From positions 1 through 49,047 of the IMG/VR virus record IMGVR_UViG_3300032246_000456: 49,047 nucleotides of DNA; one strand, 5' to 3'. The position numbers and the translations under genes are program-made. Source of the DNA: a virus. Below, piece after piece: positions 1-15,000 of this stretch (its first letter is position 1; every line of letters begins with the position of its first letter). Below the pieces are notes generated by a model. That model did not search any database, had not been told where the DNA came from, and saw only the letters and a list, made by a program, of their open reading frames with translations.

Positions 1-3000
1 GCCGACGGCAAAGACATTTATATAAATGCTCCTACTAAAACTAGACAAAATTATCAATTAGAACCAGCAGTTGTTATCAATGATAGTAACGGCAATCCGC
101 AGTACTTTAAAGATTATCAAGATTACATTAATCAATTGTCTACTTTTGGAAGCAACGTTTCTGACCAGCAACGTTTAAATCATCAAGAATTTTATAGTTG
201 GGATCCGCATATTGACTGGGATAAGTTTGTAAACTTTCAGCAATACTATTGGCTACCTTACGGTCCAGATGCGGTTACGATTTATGGACAACAGTTAAAT
301 GTTACTAGCACATATACTGTCGAGATTAAAACTAGTGCGACCCAGCAAAAAGAATTTGTGTTCACTCCAAATGGATTAGACAGAAATCCATTGATTACGC
401 TATATCGTGGACAAACATATTATTTTGAAATTAATAGTCCAGGGGAACCGTTTAGTTTTAAAACTGCACGAACAACTGGCATCGCTGATCGATATACTGA
501 TGAAGGATACATTGATAAGTTTGGAGTTACTTCAGGAACTATCAAGTTTACAGTTCCATTGCTTGGCCCAGACACGCTGTATTATGTAAGCGAACGTGAT
601 GCCGATCTTGGCGGATTTATTAAATTCGCAGATGTAACTGAAAATAGTTTTATTGATATTAATAATGAAATATTAGGAAAGAAAACGTACAAGTTATCAA
701 ACGGCACCGCGTTAAGTAACGGCATGAAAGTAAAATTTGCAGGACATGTAACGCCTCAAGATTATGCGACCGGTGAGTATTACGTTGAAGGTGTTGGATC
801 TAATATTACTTTAATTCCGACTACTGTATTTGAAGTAATGACCACATATAGCGAAGATAAAAGTATTGAATTTGATACAACATTATTTGACCAATATCCG
901 TTTGCGTCTGCAACTTCTTATGCTAATCAACTTGATTATATTACAATCAACCGTGCTAGTAAAGATCATAATCCGTGGTCACGATACAATCGTTGGTTCC
1001 ACAAAGATGTTATTACTGCCAGCGCAGAATACAATAATAAACTTCCGGATTACGACCAAGCATCTAGAGCTGTTCGTCCAATTATCGAGTTTGAATCAAA
1101 TTTAAAATTATTTAATTTTGGATCTATGGCCACTACTGATGTAGACCTGGTGGATAATTATACTAAGGATGCATTTACCACTATAGAAGGAACTCCGGGT
1201 TATAATGTTGATAATATACAGTTAACAGAAGGCATGCGGGTATTGTTTACAGCAGATACCGATTCCATTGTTAAAAATAATATCTACAAAGTTTCATTTG
1301 TTAATATTCAAAATTCAGGTATTGGTGTTCCACAAATACGTTTAATATTAGATCAAACACCATTAGAAGACACGGTAGTAATTGTAAGGCAAGGTCAAAA
1401 ATACCAAGGGTCTATGTTTTGGTTCAATGGAGTTGTCTGGAATCTAGCACAACAAAAAACAAAAGTAAATCAGCCACCGTTGTTTGATTTAGTAGATAAT
1501 TCTTTACAAAGTTTTTCAACATATCCCGGCTCGACATTTTTAGGATCTAAGATCTTTTCTTATGTTATAGGTAATACCACGGCAGATGCAGTATTAGGAT
1601 TTGCATTAAGTTATCAAAACATTGCTAATATCGGCGATATTAAGTTTGAATTTAATTTATTATCCGATACGTTTGAATATAAAAACGGCGATTCTTTGAT
1701 TTCTAAATCGACAAATACTGGATACTTGTCAAAATTAAATTATACAGATGAAGTAGTTTATAAAAATGGCTGGCAAACAAGTACAGTAGTACGCTCTCAG
1801 CCTGCATTAAGAGTTTACAAAAATTCTCAACTGACAAATAATTTTCCTCTTGATATCTATGATAATAAAACAGATCTTGTAGATCTAGAAGTTAGAATTT
1901 ATATTAATGGTGTGCGTCTTGATTCACACCGCTGGTCGTTAATCGATTCCGCAGATTATAAGAAAATTAAATTAGTTGATGATATTGGTCTAACAGATGT
2001 GCTAACTATTAAATCGTTCGCTAAACAACCTATTAATAGCAACGGATATTACGAGTTACCTATCAATTTACAAAACAATCCTGTAAACAAGGACATGACA
2101 ACGTTTACATTGGGCGAAGTTTCAGATCATGTAAATTCGATAGTTGATAATATTCAATCAATATTTGTAGGTACAATTAACGGATCTAATAATTTTAGAG
2201 ATCTTGGTAACATTGCATCGTATGGTACTAAATTTGTACAACACAGCGGCCCTGCAAGTCTTGGATTATATCATATAACGTCAGACAAAAATAATATTGT
2301 ACGTGCCTTAGAAAAAGCACGAGATGATTACGGCAAATTTAAACGTAGTTTTTTAATTAAAGCCCAACAACTTGGCGTTGATACGAATGTATATGACCAA
2401 GTAAATCAGATTCTTGTAAGCCTTGCGGCAAATAAGACAAAACAGCAACCGTATTACTTTAGTGATATGTTGCCTTTTACAGGTAAAAAAACAACTACAC
2501 TAACAGTAGTTGACAGCAGAATTCGTGCGTATCCGCTTACAGATGTGTTTAACAATACTGTATTGACAAATAAAGCAGTCAGTATATATTTGAACGGAGT
2601 TCAGCCCCCACGAGGTATACAATTACTTCACGGGTTACATTATACATTCACCGAAGACGGCTATGTAAATTTAACAGACCAAGCAATTATAACAGAAGGC
2701 GACACGCTTACAATTTTTGAATACGATAGCACCGATGGTTGTTTTGTTCCGCCCACTCCTACAAAATTAGGTCTATGGCCAAAATACGAACCAAAAATAT
2801 ATCTTGATACAAGTTTAGTTACACCCCAGTTGATGATACAAGGTCATGACGGTAGTCAAACACTAGCGTATGGCGATTATCGAGATAACATCATTATTGA
2901 GTTAGAAAAAAGAATTTATAATAATATTCAGATAGTCTATGATCCTACCATCTTTGATTTGTATGATATTATGCCAGGGTATTATAGAACAACTGAATAT

Positions 3001-6000
3001 TCTCTAGAAGAATTTAATTTAACAATGGCTCCAAGTTTTTATAAATGGGCCAATCTTGCAGGAAGAGATTTTGCTAAACCTGTAAAATTTAATAAAAATG
3101 ATTCCTTTACATATAACTATACCGGGCATTTTGCACCCGACGGTAGATCTCTACCTGGATACTGGAAAGGAATTTTCCGATGGGTATATGATACTGATAG
3201 ACCAAATATTTGTCCATGGGAAATGTTAGGATTTACGGAAGAACCAACATGGTGGCAAGACGCCTATGGTCCAGCACCATATACAAGTAATAATACAATT
3301 ATGTGGAAAGATTTGTCTGTCGGTGCAGTAAAAATTCCAGGACAATCTGTAGAATATAGAACTAAGTTTGCTAGACCATCGTTAATGGAGCACTTGCCGG
3401 TTGACGAATCTGGGAATTTAGTAAACCCTGTTGTAGCACATTTAGCATCTGGTACATTTACTACTACGGCACAAGGACATTACATATTCGGCGACGTTGG
3501 ACCGGTAGAACACGCATGGCGTAGAAGTAGCTATTATCCATTTAGTGTGTTAATAGCCTCAATGTTATTAAAACCTGCTCATACATTTGCTACTTGTTTA
3601 GATCGAAGCAGAACTGTTCGCAATTTATGCGGACAATTAGTTTATAGCACAACAAATTTAAGAATAACACCAAAAGATATTGTATTGCCTAGCATATATT
3701 CTAGCAAAACCCGAGTTCAAACATCTGGTATTATTAATTATCTTGTTGAACTACTAACAACCGATAACGTAATGTACTATAACGAATACCGTTATAATCT
3801 TGATAATTTAAATGTACAACTAAGTTATAGAATTTCTGGTTTTACCAGTAAAGATAATTTAAATTTAATTTTAGATAGCAAAAATCCAGCATCCTCTGGT
3901 AATGTATTCGTTCCTCAGGAAAATTATAAAATAGTTTATAACAACAGTTCCCCAGTTAAAAAACTTTCTTATAGTGGGGTCATTATTACGAAGTTAGCAG
4001 ATGGCTGGGAGATTAAAGGTTATAGTTTAACTGAATCTTTCTTTAAATATTATCCTTACTTAAACACCGGCGGAACTAAAGTTAACGTTGGCGGAATAAG
4101 TGCTTCGTTTATCAACTGGACTCCAAATAGAAATTATGCTGTTGGACAAATAGTTTTATATGCAGGAAAATACTATCGAACGGTCGTTAACACCGTATCG
4201 GGCGAAACATTTGAATCTAATTTGTTTGCAGTACTACCGCAGTTACCTGTTGCAGGAGGAGTAAACGCAACATTTAGACAGACATGGGACACGTCTACAG
4301 TAAGCATATTACCTTACGGAACAGTATTACCGTCACCACAACAAGTTGTGGATTTCTTATTGGGCTATGGAGAATATTTAAAATCTCAAGGATTTGTATT
4401 TGAAGATTTTAATAATAATTTATTACAAGTACAAAACTGGGAAACATCGACCAAAGAATTTTTGTTTTGGACTACACAAAAATGGAGTGCAAATCAAGAC
4501 AGTTGGGAACAGTGGGTTCCGAATAAAGCTGTTAAGTATGGCGCAATCATAAAATATAACGACGAATACTATAAGGCTATTCAGAATTCTCCCGAAGTTC
4601 CGATTTTTATTATTGAAAATTATATAAAACTAGATGGATTAGATACAGTAGGAAGTGCAGTAATTAGTCTAAGCCCAGCATCTAATAGTTTAGCATTTAC
4701 ATCTGAATTGTCGGTAGCTGACGATATTAATAATCCTTTTAATGACTATGAAATATTTAAAGTTGACGGTACAGCATTGCACCCAACTGACATTAATGCG
4801 GTAAGAGAAGGAAACAAAGTTACATTTTCTCCGATTGGTGATAACACAATATACAACGCTAGTTTTTATCTAATACAAAAAGAACAAGTTGTAATTTTAG
4901 ATAATACAACTGTTTTTAATGATATAATTTATAATCCTGAAAGTGGATATCGACAAGAACGTATGAAGGTATCTGGATTTATAAGCGGTCAGTGGTTTGG
5001 CGGATTTGAAATTCCTGGATTTATTTTAGACAGGGCCGATGTCGCACAATGGAAGACTTGGACCGACTATGAGCTAGCCGATATTGTGCAATACCAGGGG
5101 TTCTATTACAGCGCGACGAAATTCTTAGCAGGTACATCTGAATTTAATCCTAATAACTGGACACAAATTAAAAAACCAGAACCTAAACTATTGCCTAACT
5201 GGAATTACAAAGCAAGCCAATTCCAAGATTTTTATAATCTAGACGAAGCAAACTTTGATACAGGCCAGCAATTAATATCGCAACATTTAATCGGATATCA
5301 ACCTCGCCAATACTTGTCTAATATTATACAAGACGAAGTCAGCGAATTTCAGTTTTATCAAGGAATGATCCGAGAGAAAGGCACACAGAATGTTTTAAAC
5401 AAACTGTTTGATGTCCTTAGCTCAGACAATCAGGAAAGTATTTCTTTCTACGAAGAATGGGCAATACGTGTAGGTCAGTATGGCGCTAGTGAATCTTTTG
5501 AAGCTGTTGAATTTATTATAGATCAGCCTAGTTTGACAAAAAATCCTCAAGGATTTTATTTGACAAACGATCCGGAGCCATCGACTAATTTTAACATAAA
5601 TCTAACACCTAATGACATTTATTTAAAACCAGTAGGTTATAATTCAAATCCGTGGCCTGTTAATAATTCTCAAAAACCATTTTTAAGAACTCCAGGATAT
5701 GTACATTCTGATAATGACATTATTGAATTAAAAACACTCGATGATTTGGCAAATCAATCCATAGCGTCTTTTAGAGATGGTATGTATGTATGGGTATCGT
5801 TTAGTGGTGCGAGTTGGAACATTTATAAGTTTTCACCGTCCGGCATTAAACCAACTACCCTTACCCAAGCCGGCACTAGTTTAACTATTACGTCTGCTAC
5901 ACAAGTAGACCCGTCGATATTAGGCGAATACGTTGGGTTTACCCAAGTAAGCATTGCAGGATTTTATAAAGTTACCGCAGTAAATTTAAACACATTTACA

Positions 6001-9000
6001 GTAAGCGCACCTAATGTAAATGATATACCTTTGCAGAATGTAATAGAATCACAATTAGAAATATTTAGATTATTCCCAGCAAGAGTAAAGTCGATAGATG
6101 ATGCAAATGATATTATTAAATCTTATACAGAGTTTGGCGATAAAATTTGGATTGATAATAATTCTTCAAACAAATGGAGCACCTTACAATTAAATCCTGT
6201 TTTTAATAAACAAGAAATTAAAAAACCGTATCCTACACAAGATATGGCACACGGTACTACTATAGTTTTAAATGCCGAAGGCACATTGGCCGCAGTATCA
6301 ACTATTGTAGGCGAAGTAATAACTTACGAAAAGCAAGGACCGCTATGGGTATACAAACAAATACTTAAACGCCCATTCATGGCGCAGTATGTGTTCCAAG
6401 CAGACCCTAATAAACCAGAATGGTTCGCCGAAACAATGGCAATGAGTGCAGATGGCGAATTCCTTGCAATCGGTTCTCCAAAGGTAGGATTAACAGCCAC
6501 TAATACACTGACAAACGGTACTGTTGTGTGTGACCCTTCAGGTATAAATTCGACAAACTTAGCAACTGGTGCAGTTAGTTTATATCAAAAAACTTCTTAC
6601 AATGAATATCTATTGTTGTTTACATTTGTAAGCGGCGACGATACAGCCGGACAGCAATTTGGTTCTACGCTAGTATTCGGCGATAAGACCTTATTTGTCG
6701 GCACTCGCGGAAATACTGCTACTGGCAAACAAGCAGTAGTTTATGAATTACGATATGTTGCAGTAAGTGGAACAACGATTGCTGTAACGAATTCAAATGC
6801 CGACGGCGATAATTCATTAGCAGTTGTCACCGTTACATACGACGGCGGCATTGCATCGTCCACTTACAAATCAATTAATGATATAACATTTGACGGCGGC
6901 CTTGCATTATCTATTAATAGCACAGCAGATCGTTGGTTGTTTAATAATTCAGTAATTAATATTCCAAATGGTACAACTGCCGGGTTTGGTTTATCTATTT
7001 CTGTTTCTAAAGATAACTCTATTTTAGCAATTGGCGCACCATATGCTGGCGATGTTTACATTTATAAACTAAAAGAACTAAACACATATCTTTTATTACA
7101 AAAAATTGCTGGCCCTACACAGCAAGTTTCTTCTGCAACTAATATAAACGGTGTGATTTCATTAGATAACACATCACTGATCCCAGGCTTAGGTTTTAGA
7201 AATTCGATTGATCAATTTGTTAATTACAAACTTGAAAATATTAGAACTTCTGGCGGAACAGGTTCTGGACTTATTGTCGATGCAGTAACCGGATTGTATA
7301 GTTCTACAGCAAAATATGTTAGCGGACTAGGCCCTCGACTTGTTGTTAGTAATATATCTGGTACAATTTTACCAGGCATGACTATAACAGGAACAGGAAT
7401 ACAAGCAGGCTTGATTGTTACAGGTATTAATGGAACAACTGTTACAATAAGTGCAGTTCTTTCCGGCGGCAGTCTGACAGCTAATACAATATTAACTTTT
7501 GCTAATTCAAATGTAACAACATCGATTAGAGTTAGAGATCCTGGTAATAATTATGCAGTCGGTGATACAATTACAGTTGTTAATCCGTTAGGAGTTGGTG
7601 CAGTACAAGCTCTTAATACAGATTTGATAGAACAAAGTTCATTATCTACTAGCACATTGGGTACATCATTAACAACTTCTAACAATCGCGCAGGTACAGG
7701 ACTAAAAGTTAAACTAGCTTCCACTACTACACCAGGTGTATCATTTACAAGCCCGTTGGGCTCAACTGTTATACCAGTTAAATCTGTTGATAATTTTGTT
7801 GTAGGACAGCCTATTTTCTCATACACTAATCAAACAGCATTTGCGTCCGGAGCATTTATTACTAGTTTAGATAATACTGTATTTGAAGGTAGTGTATCTA
7901 ATAATATTTTAACTGTTACAAAAATCACAGCTGGCAATGACAATATTAATACAACATTGTTAGCATCTATCGACGGTACCACTCTTACCGCAGAAGAAGT
8001 CGCCGGTTCACCTATCATACCGGGTATGACTTTATCATGCACAGGTATTAGCGATAATACAATTATTTTAAGCGGTAGCGGAAAAGTTTGGACTATTAAT
8101 AATGCTCAAACTATTAGCCAACAAACTATTCAAGCAACATTGCCTGGCAAATTGAAATCAGGAATGCAATTAACCAACCCAGCGTTGGATAAACCGGCAA
8201 TCTTTACAGCATCGATAGCTCCAAAAACAACGGCAACATTATCTGGGCCGACTGCAACGTTATCCGGCGGTACTGCTACATTGACTAACGCATTAATTAG
8301 TGGAACTACGTTAACATTTCAAGCATCTACAGGAGCCACAGTAGTAGCTGGAATGACAATATCTGGAGCAGGCATTACTAACGGAACTAAGATACTATAC
8401 GGTTCTGCATTAGCATGGACTATCGATACTACTCATACAATAAGTTCTTTTATAACTGTTACAGCAACACTTGCCTATGCATCGATTAACGGTACAGTAT
8501 TGACATTTACTTCAAGCTCAGGAGCTGTTAGTGTTTCAGCCGGAATGACCTTAAGCGGCGGAACTGTACTAGCAGGAACAACTATCACAGGCGGAGTTGG
8601 CACAACTTGGTATGTTGACAAGAGTCAAACTGCCACATGTACAACAGCTACTACGCCATATGCTTCAATATCTGGAAATACATTAACTATTACCAGCTCA
8701 ACTGGAACTACGTTAGGAGTTGGCATGTTTTTAACTGGTGGCACAGTTACCGAAGGAACATATATTACTAGTGGAAGTGGTACTTCGTGGACAGTTGACA
8801 AGAGCCAAACAGCCACATGTACAACAGCTACTTTTGAAGCATATTTGGTCGACGGAACAATCACCGACAATGTATTAACGTTTACATCTGTTAGTGGCGC
8901 TCCTTTAGAAATTGGAATGGTGCTATCCGGAACAGGAATAACTACCGGAACTTATATAGTAAGCGGCAGTGATATAGAATGGATAGTTAGTAACACATTT

Positions 9001-12000
9001 AGTGTACCAACTATACCAACTATAATCACAGCAACACCTGTAGTTTTAACGGTGGCATCGATAACAAGCGGTACAATAAAAGTCGGCCAACGAATTACTG
9101 GAAGCTCAACAGCGGCAGACACGGCAATTATAACTAGTAAAAATTTGCAACCGGACGGCACCGGCACTTATTATGTTAGCCGATCTCAGACAGTTTCTAC
9201 ATTTACTGCTACATCGGCATGGACACTAGCTAAGCCGACCATTGTTACAATTACTATGGCTAGTTCATACATTAGCGGAACAACTTTGTATGGTAGTAGT
9301 GGCGGTCAGGGTACTATACGTGCTGGTATGATAGTTAGTGGAAGTACTGTTGCTCCGGGAACTACTATAATTTCTGGTTCAGGGCCTTGGGTAGTAAACA
9401 TTTCTCAAAATGTTGCAGTTACCGACAATTTAATAATTACAGGAACAGGAACAGGCGGCGTTGGCACTTATGTTATGAGTGCAGATTTAGTATCAACTAT
9501 CGTGCCAACTAACGCAGTTAGCATTGTAATCAACACGCCTACGCTGGCATCTTTATCATCAGATGCTGAAGTTTCTAGCATACAAATTACCTCACCAGGT
9601 GTTAATTATAATGTAGACGATCAAATTACATTTAATACCGGTGCCGGCACTATTACAACTAAAATTACCAGTGTAACATCTAATGCCACTGTCAAAGTAT
9701 CTACAATTGGCAATGGAAGTATTATAAGAGATGCCGCACAATTTGGAACTAGTATTGCGTTGTCAGACAATGCAGAATTTTTAGCGATTGGTTCTCCATT
9801 ATATTCAGGAAATGTAGAATATGAAGGCCGAGTTGCAATTTATTCTAATAATTTTATTGACGGAAACTCTTATAGTTTATATCAAAGCGTTGTAAGTCCT
9901 TATGCAAATCAAGGAGATTTATTTGGATCTCGAGTTGCGTTCGCCGGAAATTATAAAACACTATTAGTGTATAGTGCGGCCGCAGAAAATTCAATTCCGA
10001 CTACATTTGATGTAAATCAAGAACTTCATTCGACTAAGAGTGGATTATCAACTACATTTGATACTGCTAGTTTAAATTTTAAAGAAATTACACAAAATTC
10101 AGGCCGCATTGATGTATATGACAAATATCAAAATAATTGGATTGCCGGCGAATGGTTATCAACAGACAATGCAACTGCTGATGGCTTTGGCCAAGGCTTT
10201 GCAGTTTCAGCCGATACAATACTTGTTGGTGCACCTCACGAAACTGAAATGTTAACAGATGCAACTAACGGAGTAACAATCTCTGAAATTAATTCTGGCA
10301 AAGTATATTCTTATCATAGAATTCCGGGCACTACTAGTTGGTCTACAATACACGAACAAACTGATTTAATTAATTTAAAGAAAATTAAGCAAGCCTTTTT
10401 ATATAATAAAGTTACCAATAAATTAATTCGTTACTTAGATGTAATTGATCCGTATCTCGGTAAAATTGCTGGCCCTGCCGAGCAAGAAATCAGTTATAAA
10501 ACTTTTTATGACCCTGCAATATATACTGTTGGGGATGATACAGTTAATGTCGATAACGGTACGGCATGGGCATCTAAACAAGTCGGCAAGCTATGGTGGG
10601 ATCTGAATACTTCAAAATTTATTGATAATCATTCAGCCGATTTAATTTATAGAAATAGCACACTAAACGTGTTAGCACATGGTGCTAGTGTGGATATTTA
10701 CGAATGGGTCGAGTCAAGTTTATCACCTGAAGCATGGCTAAAAGTAGCAGATACAAATACCGGACTTTCTAAAAATATAAGTGGCAAACCTTTATACACC
10801 AATGTGTATAGTGTTAAACAAACATTTGATACATTTAATCAAGCATTTAAAAACACCTACTATTTCTGGGTAAAAAATAAAGCAATAGTTCCTAACGTAA
10901 CTGATAGAAAACTTTCTGCCAAAGCAGTTTCGGATTTAATTGCTGATCCAAGAGGCTCAGGATATTCATTCTTAACATTGACTGGAAACAATTCGTTCAG
11001 CTTGGTAAATTGTAAAAATTTATTAAACGGTTCCGATATCGTGTTAGGTGTTGAGTACTGGCTAGTTGAAAATACAACACAGAATATCCATACTCAGTGG
11101 AAATTAATTGATAATAACCCTAATACAAAACTACCTCAAACTATCGAAACAAAATGGTTCGATAGTTTGTGCGGTAAAGATCAAGCAGATAGACCTGTAC
11201 CTGATTTAAAATTACCAGCAAAATTACGTTACGGCATAGAAAGTCGACCACGTCAAGGTATGTTTGTTAACAATTTAGAAGCATTGAAACAATTTGTTGA
11301 AAAAACTAATTTAATCCTGATTAAGGAACAAATTGTACAACAAAAAAATATTTCTAAATTTGATTCTTATGATGTCGAACCAGCACTAGTTACGAACCTT
11401 TATGATATAGCAGTAGACACTGAACTTGAATTAAGACTAGTTCCAGTATCAACTGTAAAAAACGCAATGGTAGATCCAATTATAACAAATGGAATTATCA
11501 CAGGCGTAACTATTGTAGTATCTGGCTCAGGTTACAAAACAGCTCCGACAATTACAGTAGTAGGTACTGGTAAAGGCGCAATATTACAATCTTCTATAAA
11601 CGTTGCAGGACAAGTTGTTGGCGTAACTATTATAGAAGGTGGTCGAGGTTATGTTGATAATACAAGTTTAAATGTAAGAGAATTTTCAGTACTAGTACAT
11701 GCCGATGGTCCTGCCAACGGCAATTGGAGCATTTATAGCTATGCAACTAATCCAATCAGTTTAGTAAAAGAATGGGTTAGAGCAAGAACACAAAGTTATG
11801 ATGTTAGAAAATATTGGTTCTATGCTGATTGGTACGAAACTGGATTTACACAATTCACTGTAATAGATTATTCTATAGAAACATTTGCTGAGTTAAATTT
11901 AGTTGATGCAGACATAGGACAAACAGTTAAAATTAGAGTTGCTGGCGATGCAGGTTGGCAGTTATTGGTCTGTTATTCTAAATCTACAAGTATAGATTGG

Positions 12001-15000
12001 ACATCTCGTTATCGTGTCGTAGGGGTACAAAACGGAACAATACAATTAAGTTCTAAACTATACGATTTTCAAAATAGTATTATTGGATACGACGGATCTA
12101 TTTACGACAGTATCGGATATGATTTTACCGCCGCTCGTGAATTAAGAATAATTCTTAATTCGTTAAAAGATGACATTTTAACTGATACATTGAAGCAAAC
12201 TTATTTAGAGTTATTCTTTACATCATTGCGTTACGCACATACTGAGCAAACATATATTGACTGGGCGTTTAAAACAAGTTTTGTAAAAGCGAAACACAAT
12301 GTTGGATCTTTAAAACAAACAATTACATATAAAAATGATAATTTAGCAAACTTCCAAGATTATATTTCGGAAGTAGTTCCCTACAGAACAACTGTTAGAG
12401 AATATATTAGTAATTACAATAGTGTTGATAACAGCAGTTCAATGATTTCTGATTTTGATTTACCGGCAATTTTTAAAGTCGGCGGCAATGATATAATTAA
12501 TACATCGGTAGTAAACGGAAAAATTACTTCAGACAATACTGCAATTAATGAATATCCTTGGAAAAACTGGGTTAGTAATGTTGGATTTGAAATTACTGAT
12601 ATTATTATTACTAATAGTGGGTCAGGATATGTGACCCCTCCAACTGTAAGAATTATTAACGATTCAGGATCCGGAGCAGTTGCTAAAGCATTTATTGCCA
12701 ACGGCAAAGTCAACAGAGTACAGTTAGTATCACCAGGAAAAGGTTTCTTATCAACTCCGAAAGTTATTATTGATGGTGGCGGCTCTGCTTCTGGAATTAC
12801 AGCGACCGCTATTGCAATTATTGGTAATAGTGTTACACGCTCAAGTTTAATTAAAATTAAATTTGACAGAACTACACAAAAATATTACACAATACAATTA
12901 AACGAAATCGAATATCATAAGGGAACAGGAAGTAGAACGAATTTCCCATTAAAGTGGCCACCTGATATTAAAATTGGACAAAGCATTGTAAAAATTGACG
13001 ACGTAATTATTTTAAGAGACGACTATATTTTGTCTATAGTTAAATCAACATCTAAGGGGTATACAAGCTATTCAGGATCGATAACTTTTAAAACAGCACC
13101 TCAAGGCCTTCCATCTCCTGCAAATATCACTATTGAATATATCAAAGATATTTCATTATTAAATGCTACTGACAGAATTCAATATTTTTATAATCCAGAA
13201 GCCGGCCAACTTGGCAAAGACTTAGGACAGTTAATGACCGGAGTCGATTACGGCGGTGTAGTTGTTCAGGGTGTCGATTATAGTGTAGCTAAAGGTTGGA
13301 ACAGCGTAGGATTTATGACAGACCTTTGGGATTCTTATGAAAATACTTATAATGATTATATTGTAAGCATTGATTCGACTACATCGGCCAGCCACAGGTT
13401 TACTTTACCGTACATGCCTGAAGTCTTATCAAGTATTAATATCTATTACACACGAATCTCTAAACAGACAGTAGTATCCGACGGATCAAAGACTATTTTA
13501 CAAATTGGCACCGGATTAAACGCTATTAATTTAACAGCAAGCATTGTAAAATCAATTACTGGTATAAGCACAACGGCAACAGCAACATCAATTGATGTTG
13601 TAACAATTAGTGAGACACAAGCAGGATTTAATTTCTTTAAAGGTCCTACTGCTAATTTAATTGTTGGCCGACAAGTTCAGTTTATTGCTGGGGTAATAGG
13701 CGGCCCGGTAATTAATCAAATATATTTTATAAAACAAATTATTAACGATCAAACATTTACTATTTCAGATACTTTGAACGGATCGGAATTTGTGTTAATT
13801 GATGCCAATGGCACGATGTTAATGCAATACAATTCTCCAACTAATTATATTACAGGTCCGACTAGTGCATTAACAGTAGGCATGGGGATACAGTTTTTTG
13901 GAACATCGTTACTTGGCGGCCTTATTGCAAACACCACATACTTTGTAAAGCAAATTGTTAATGCTACAACATATACTATTTCTAACAAAGTAAACGGTAC
14001 AGTATTGTCCTTAACTTCGGGTAAAGGTACAATGACAGTTCGACAAGTAGCGGCCGCTCCTACTCTTGAATTAAAATTAAACAATACAACTGGACTAAAA
14101 GTAGGAGATACGGTAACTGCACCCGTCGCTGGAGCAATCGCAGACGGAACTGTAATTACGAAAATAGTCGATATTAATACTATTAACATCAATACAATCT
14201 TGTATGGAGATCTATTGTCTGGGACAGAATTAACATTCGTAAGAATATTAAACACACCTAAAGATTTTAGATATCTGACCAATGTGACAATTAAGTTATC
14301 TGAAGCAGTAGTAGCCGGTGGAATTATTAAAATTTCTGCTCCGCTAGATCCTGTTCGTATAGATGATGAGAATTTTGGTAAAATTTGGATTATTACAAAA
14401 ACAGAAGCAACTACTAATATAATCACTACAATTACACCGATAACTTTCCAAGCCGGCGACCAGATAGAATTTACTGGAATCGAATTTGGAAATTTACAAA
14501 CTGCAACTACATATTATATTGAATCTGTACTGTCTAATAGAACATTCAAAATAACAGCACAAAAAGGTGGCCCAGTGTATGCAGTATCTACTCAAACAGG
14601 TTCGTTAAGTGCTAAATCTATAAGAAATCCATTTGCTATAATGCCAACATATATTTCTGACGGTACTGAGCCAACTATTACGATTCCAGTAGCGTTTGAT
14701 CTGCCATTAGGTGATTTATTAATATTCCGTAAGAGTACTAGTGATGGTGCCGTAGCAGTAAATGATGCAGATTTAGATACACAGCTAGACGGCGGTAATT
14801 TAATTTATTCTACAGCTACTGGATTATCGGCTGATGATATTTTTGTTGACGGCGACGGATTTGTAACACCGACTTCAAGTGCAGGGCCTGAAGAGATGGT
14901 GCCTGGGCAGGTTGTAGATGCAGTTGCAATTAAAGTATTTGATAGACCAAGTGATGGATCTGCCAATATTAAAATATTGAATTATATTGCCGACGGCAAT

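Noticed and set aside
136-138. TTG at 136 as start of the giant gene
   Set aside because: The same frame is open and coding-like from base 1, so the true start lies outside the window.
13845-14426. 193-codon open frame on the minus strand inside the giant gene
   Set aside because: It is antisense to a convincing coding frame, its product is Val/Ile/Thr-rich without domain, and similar antisense frames occur along the Thr/Ala-rich genes; a codon-composition shadow.
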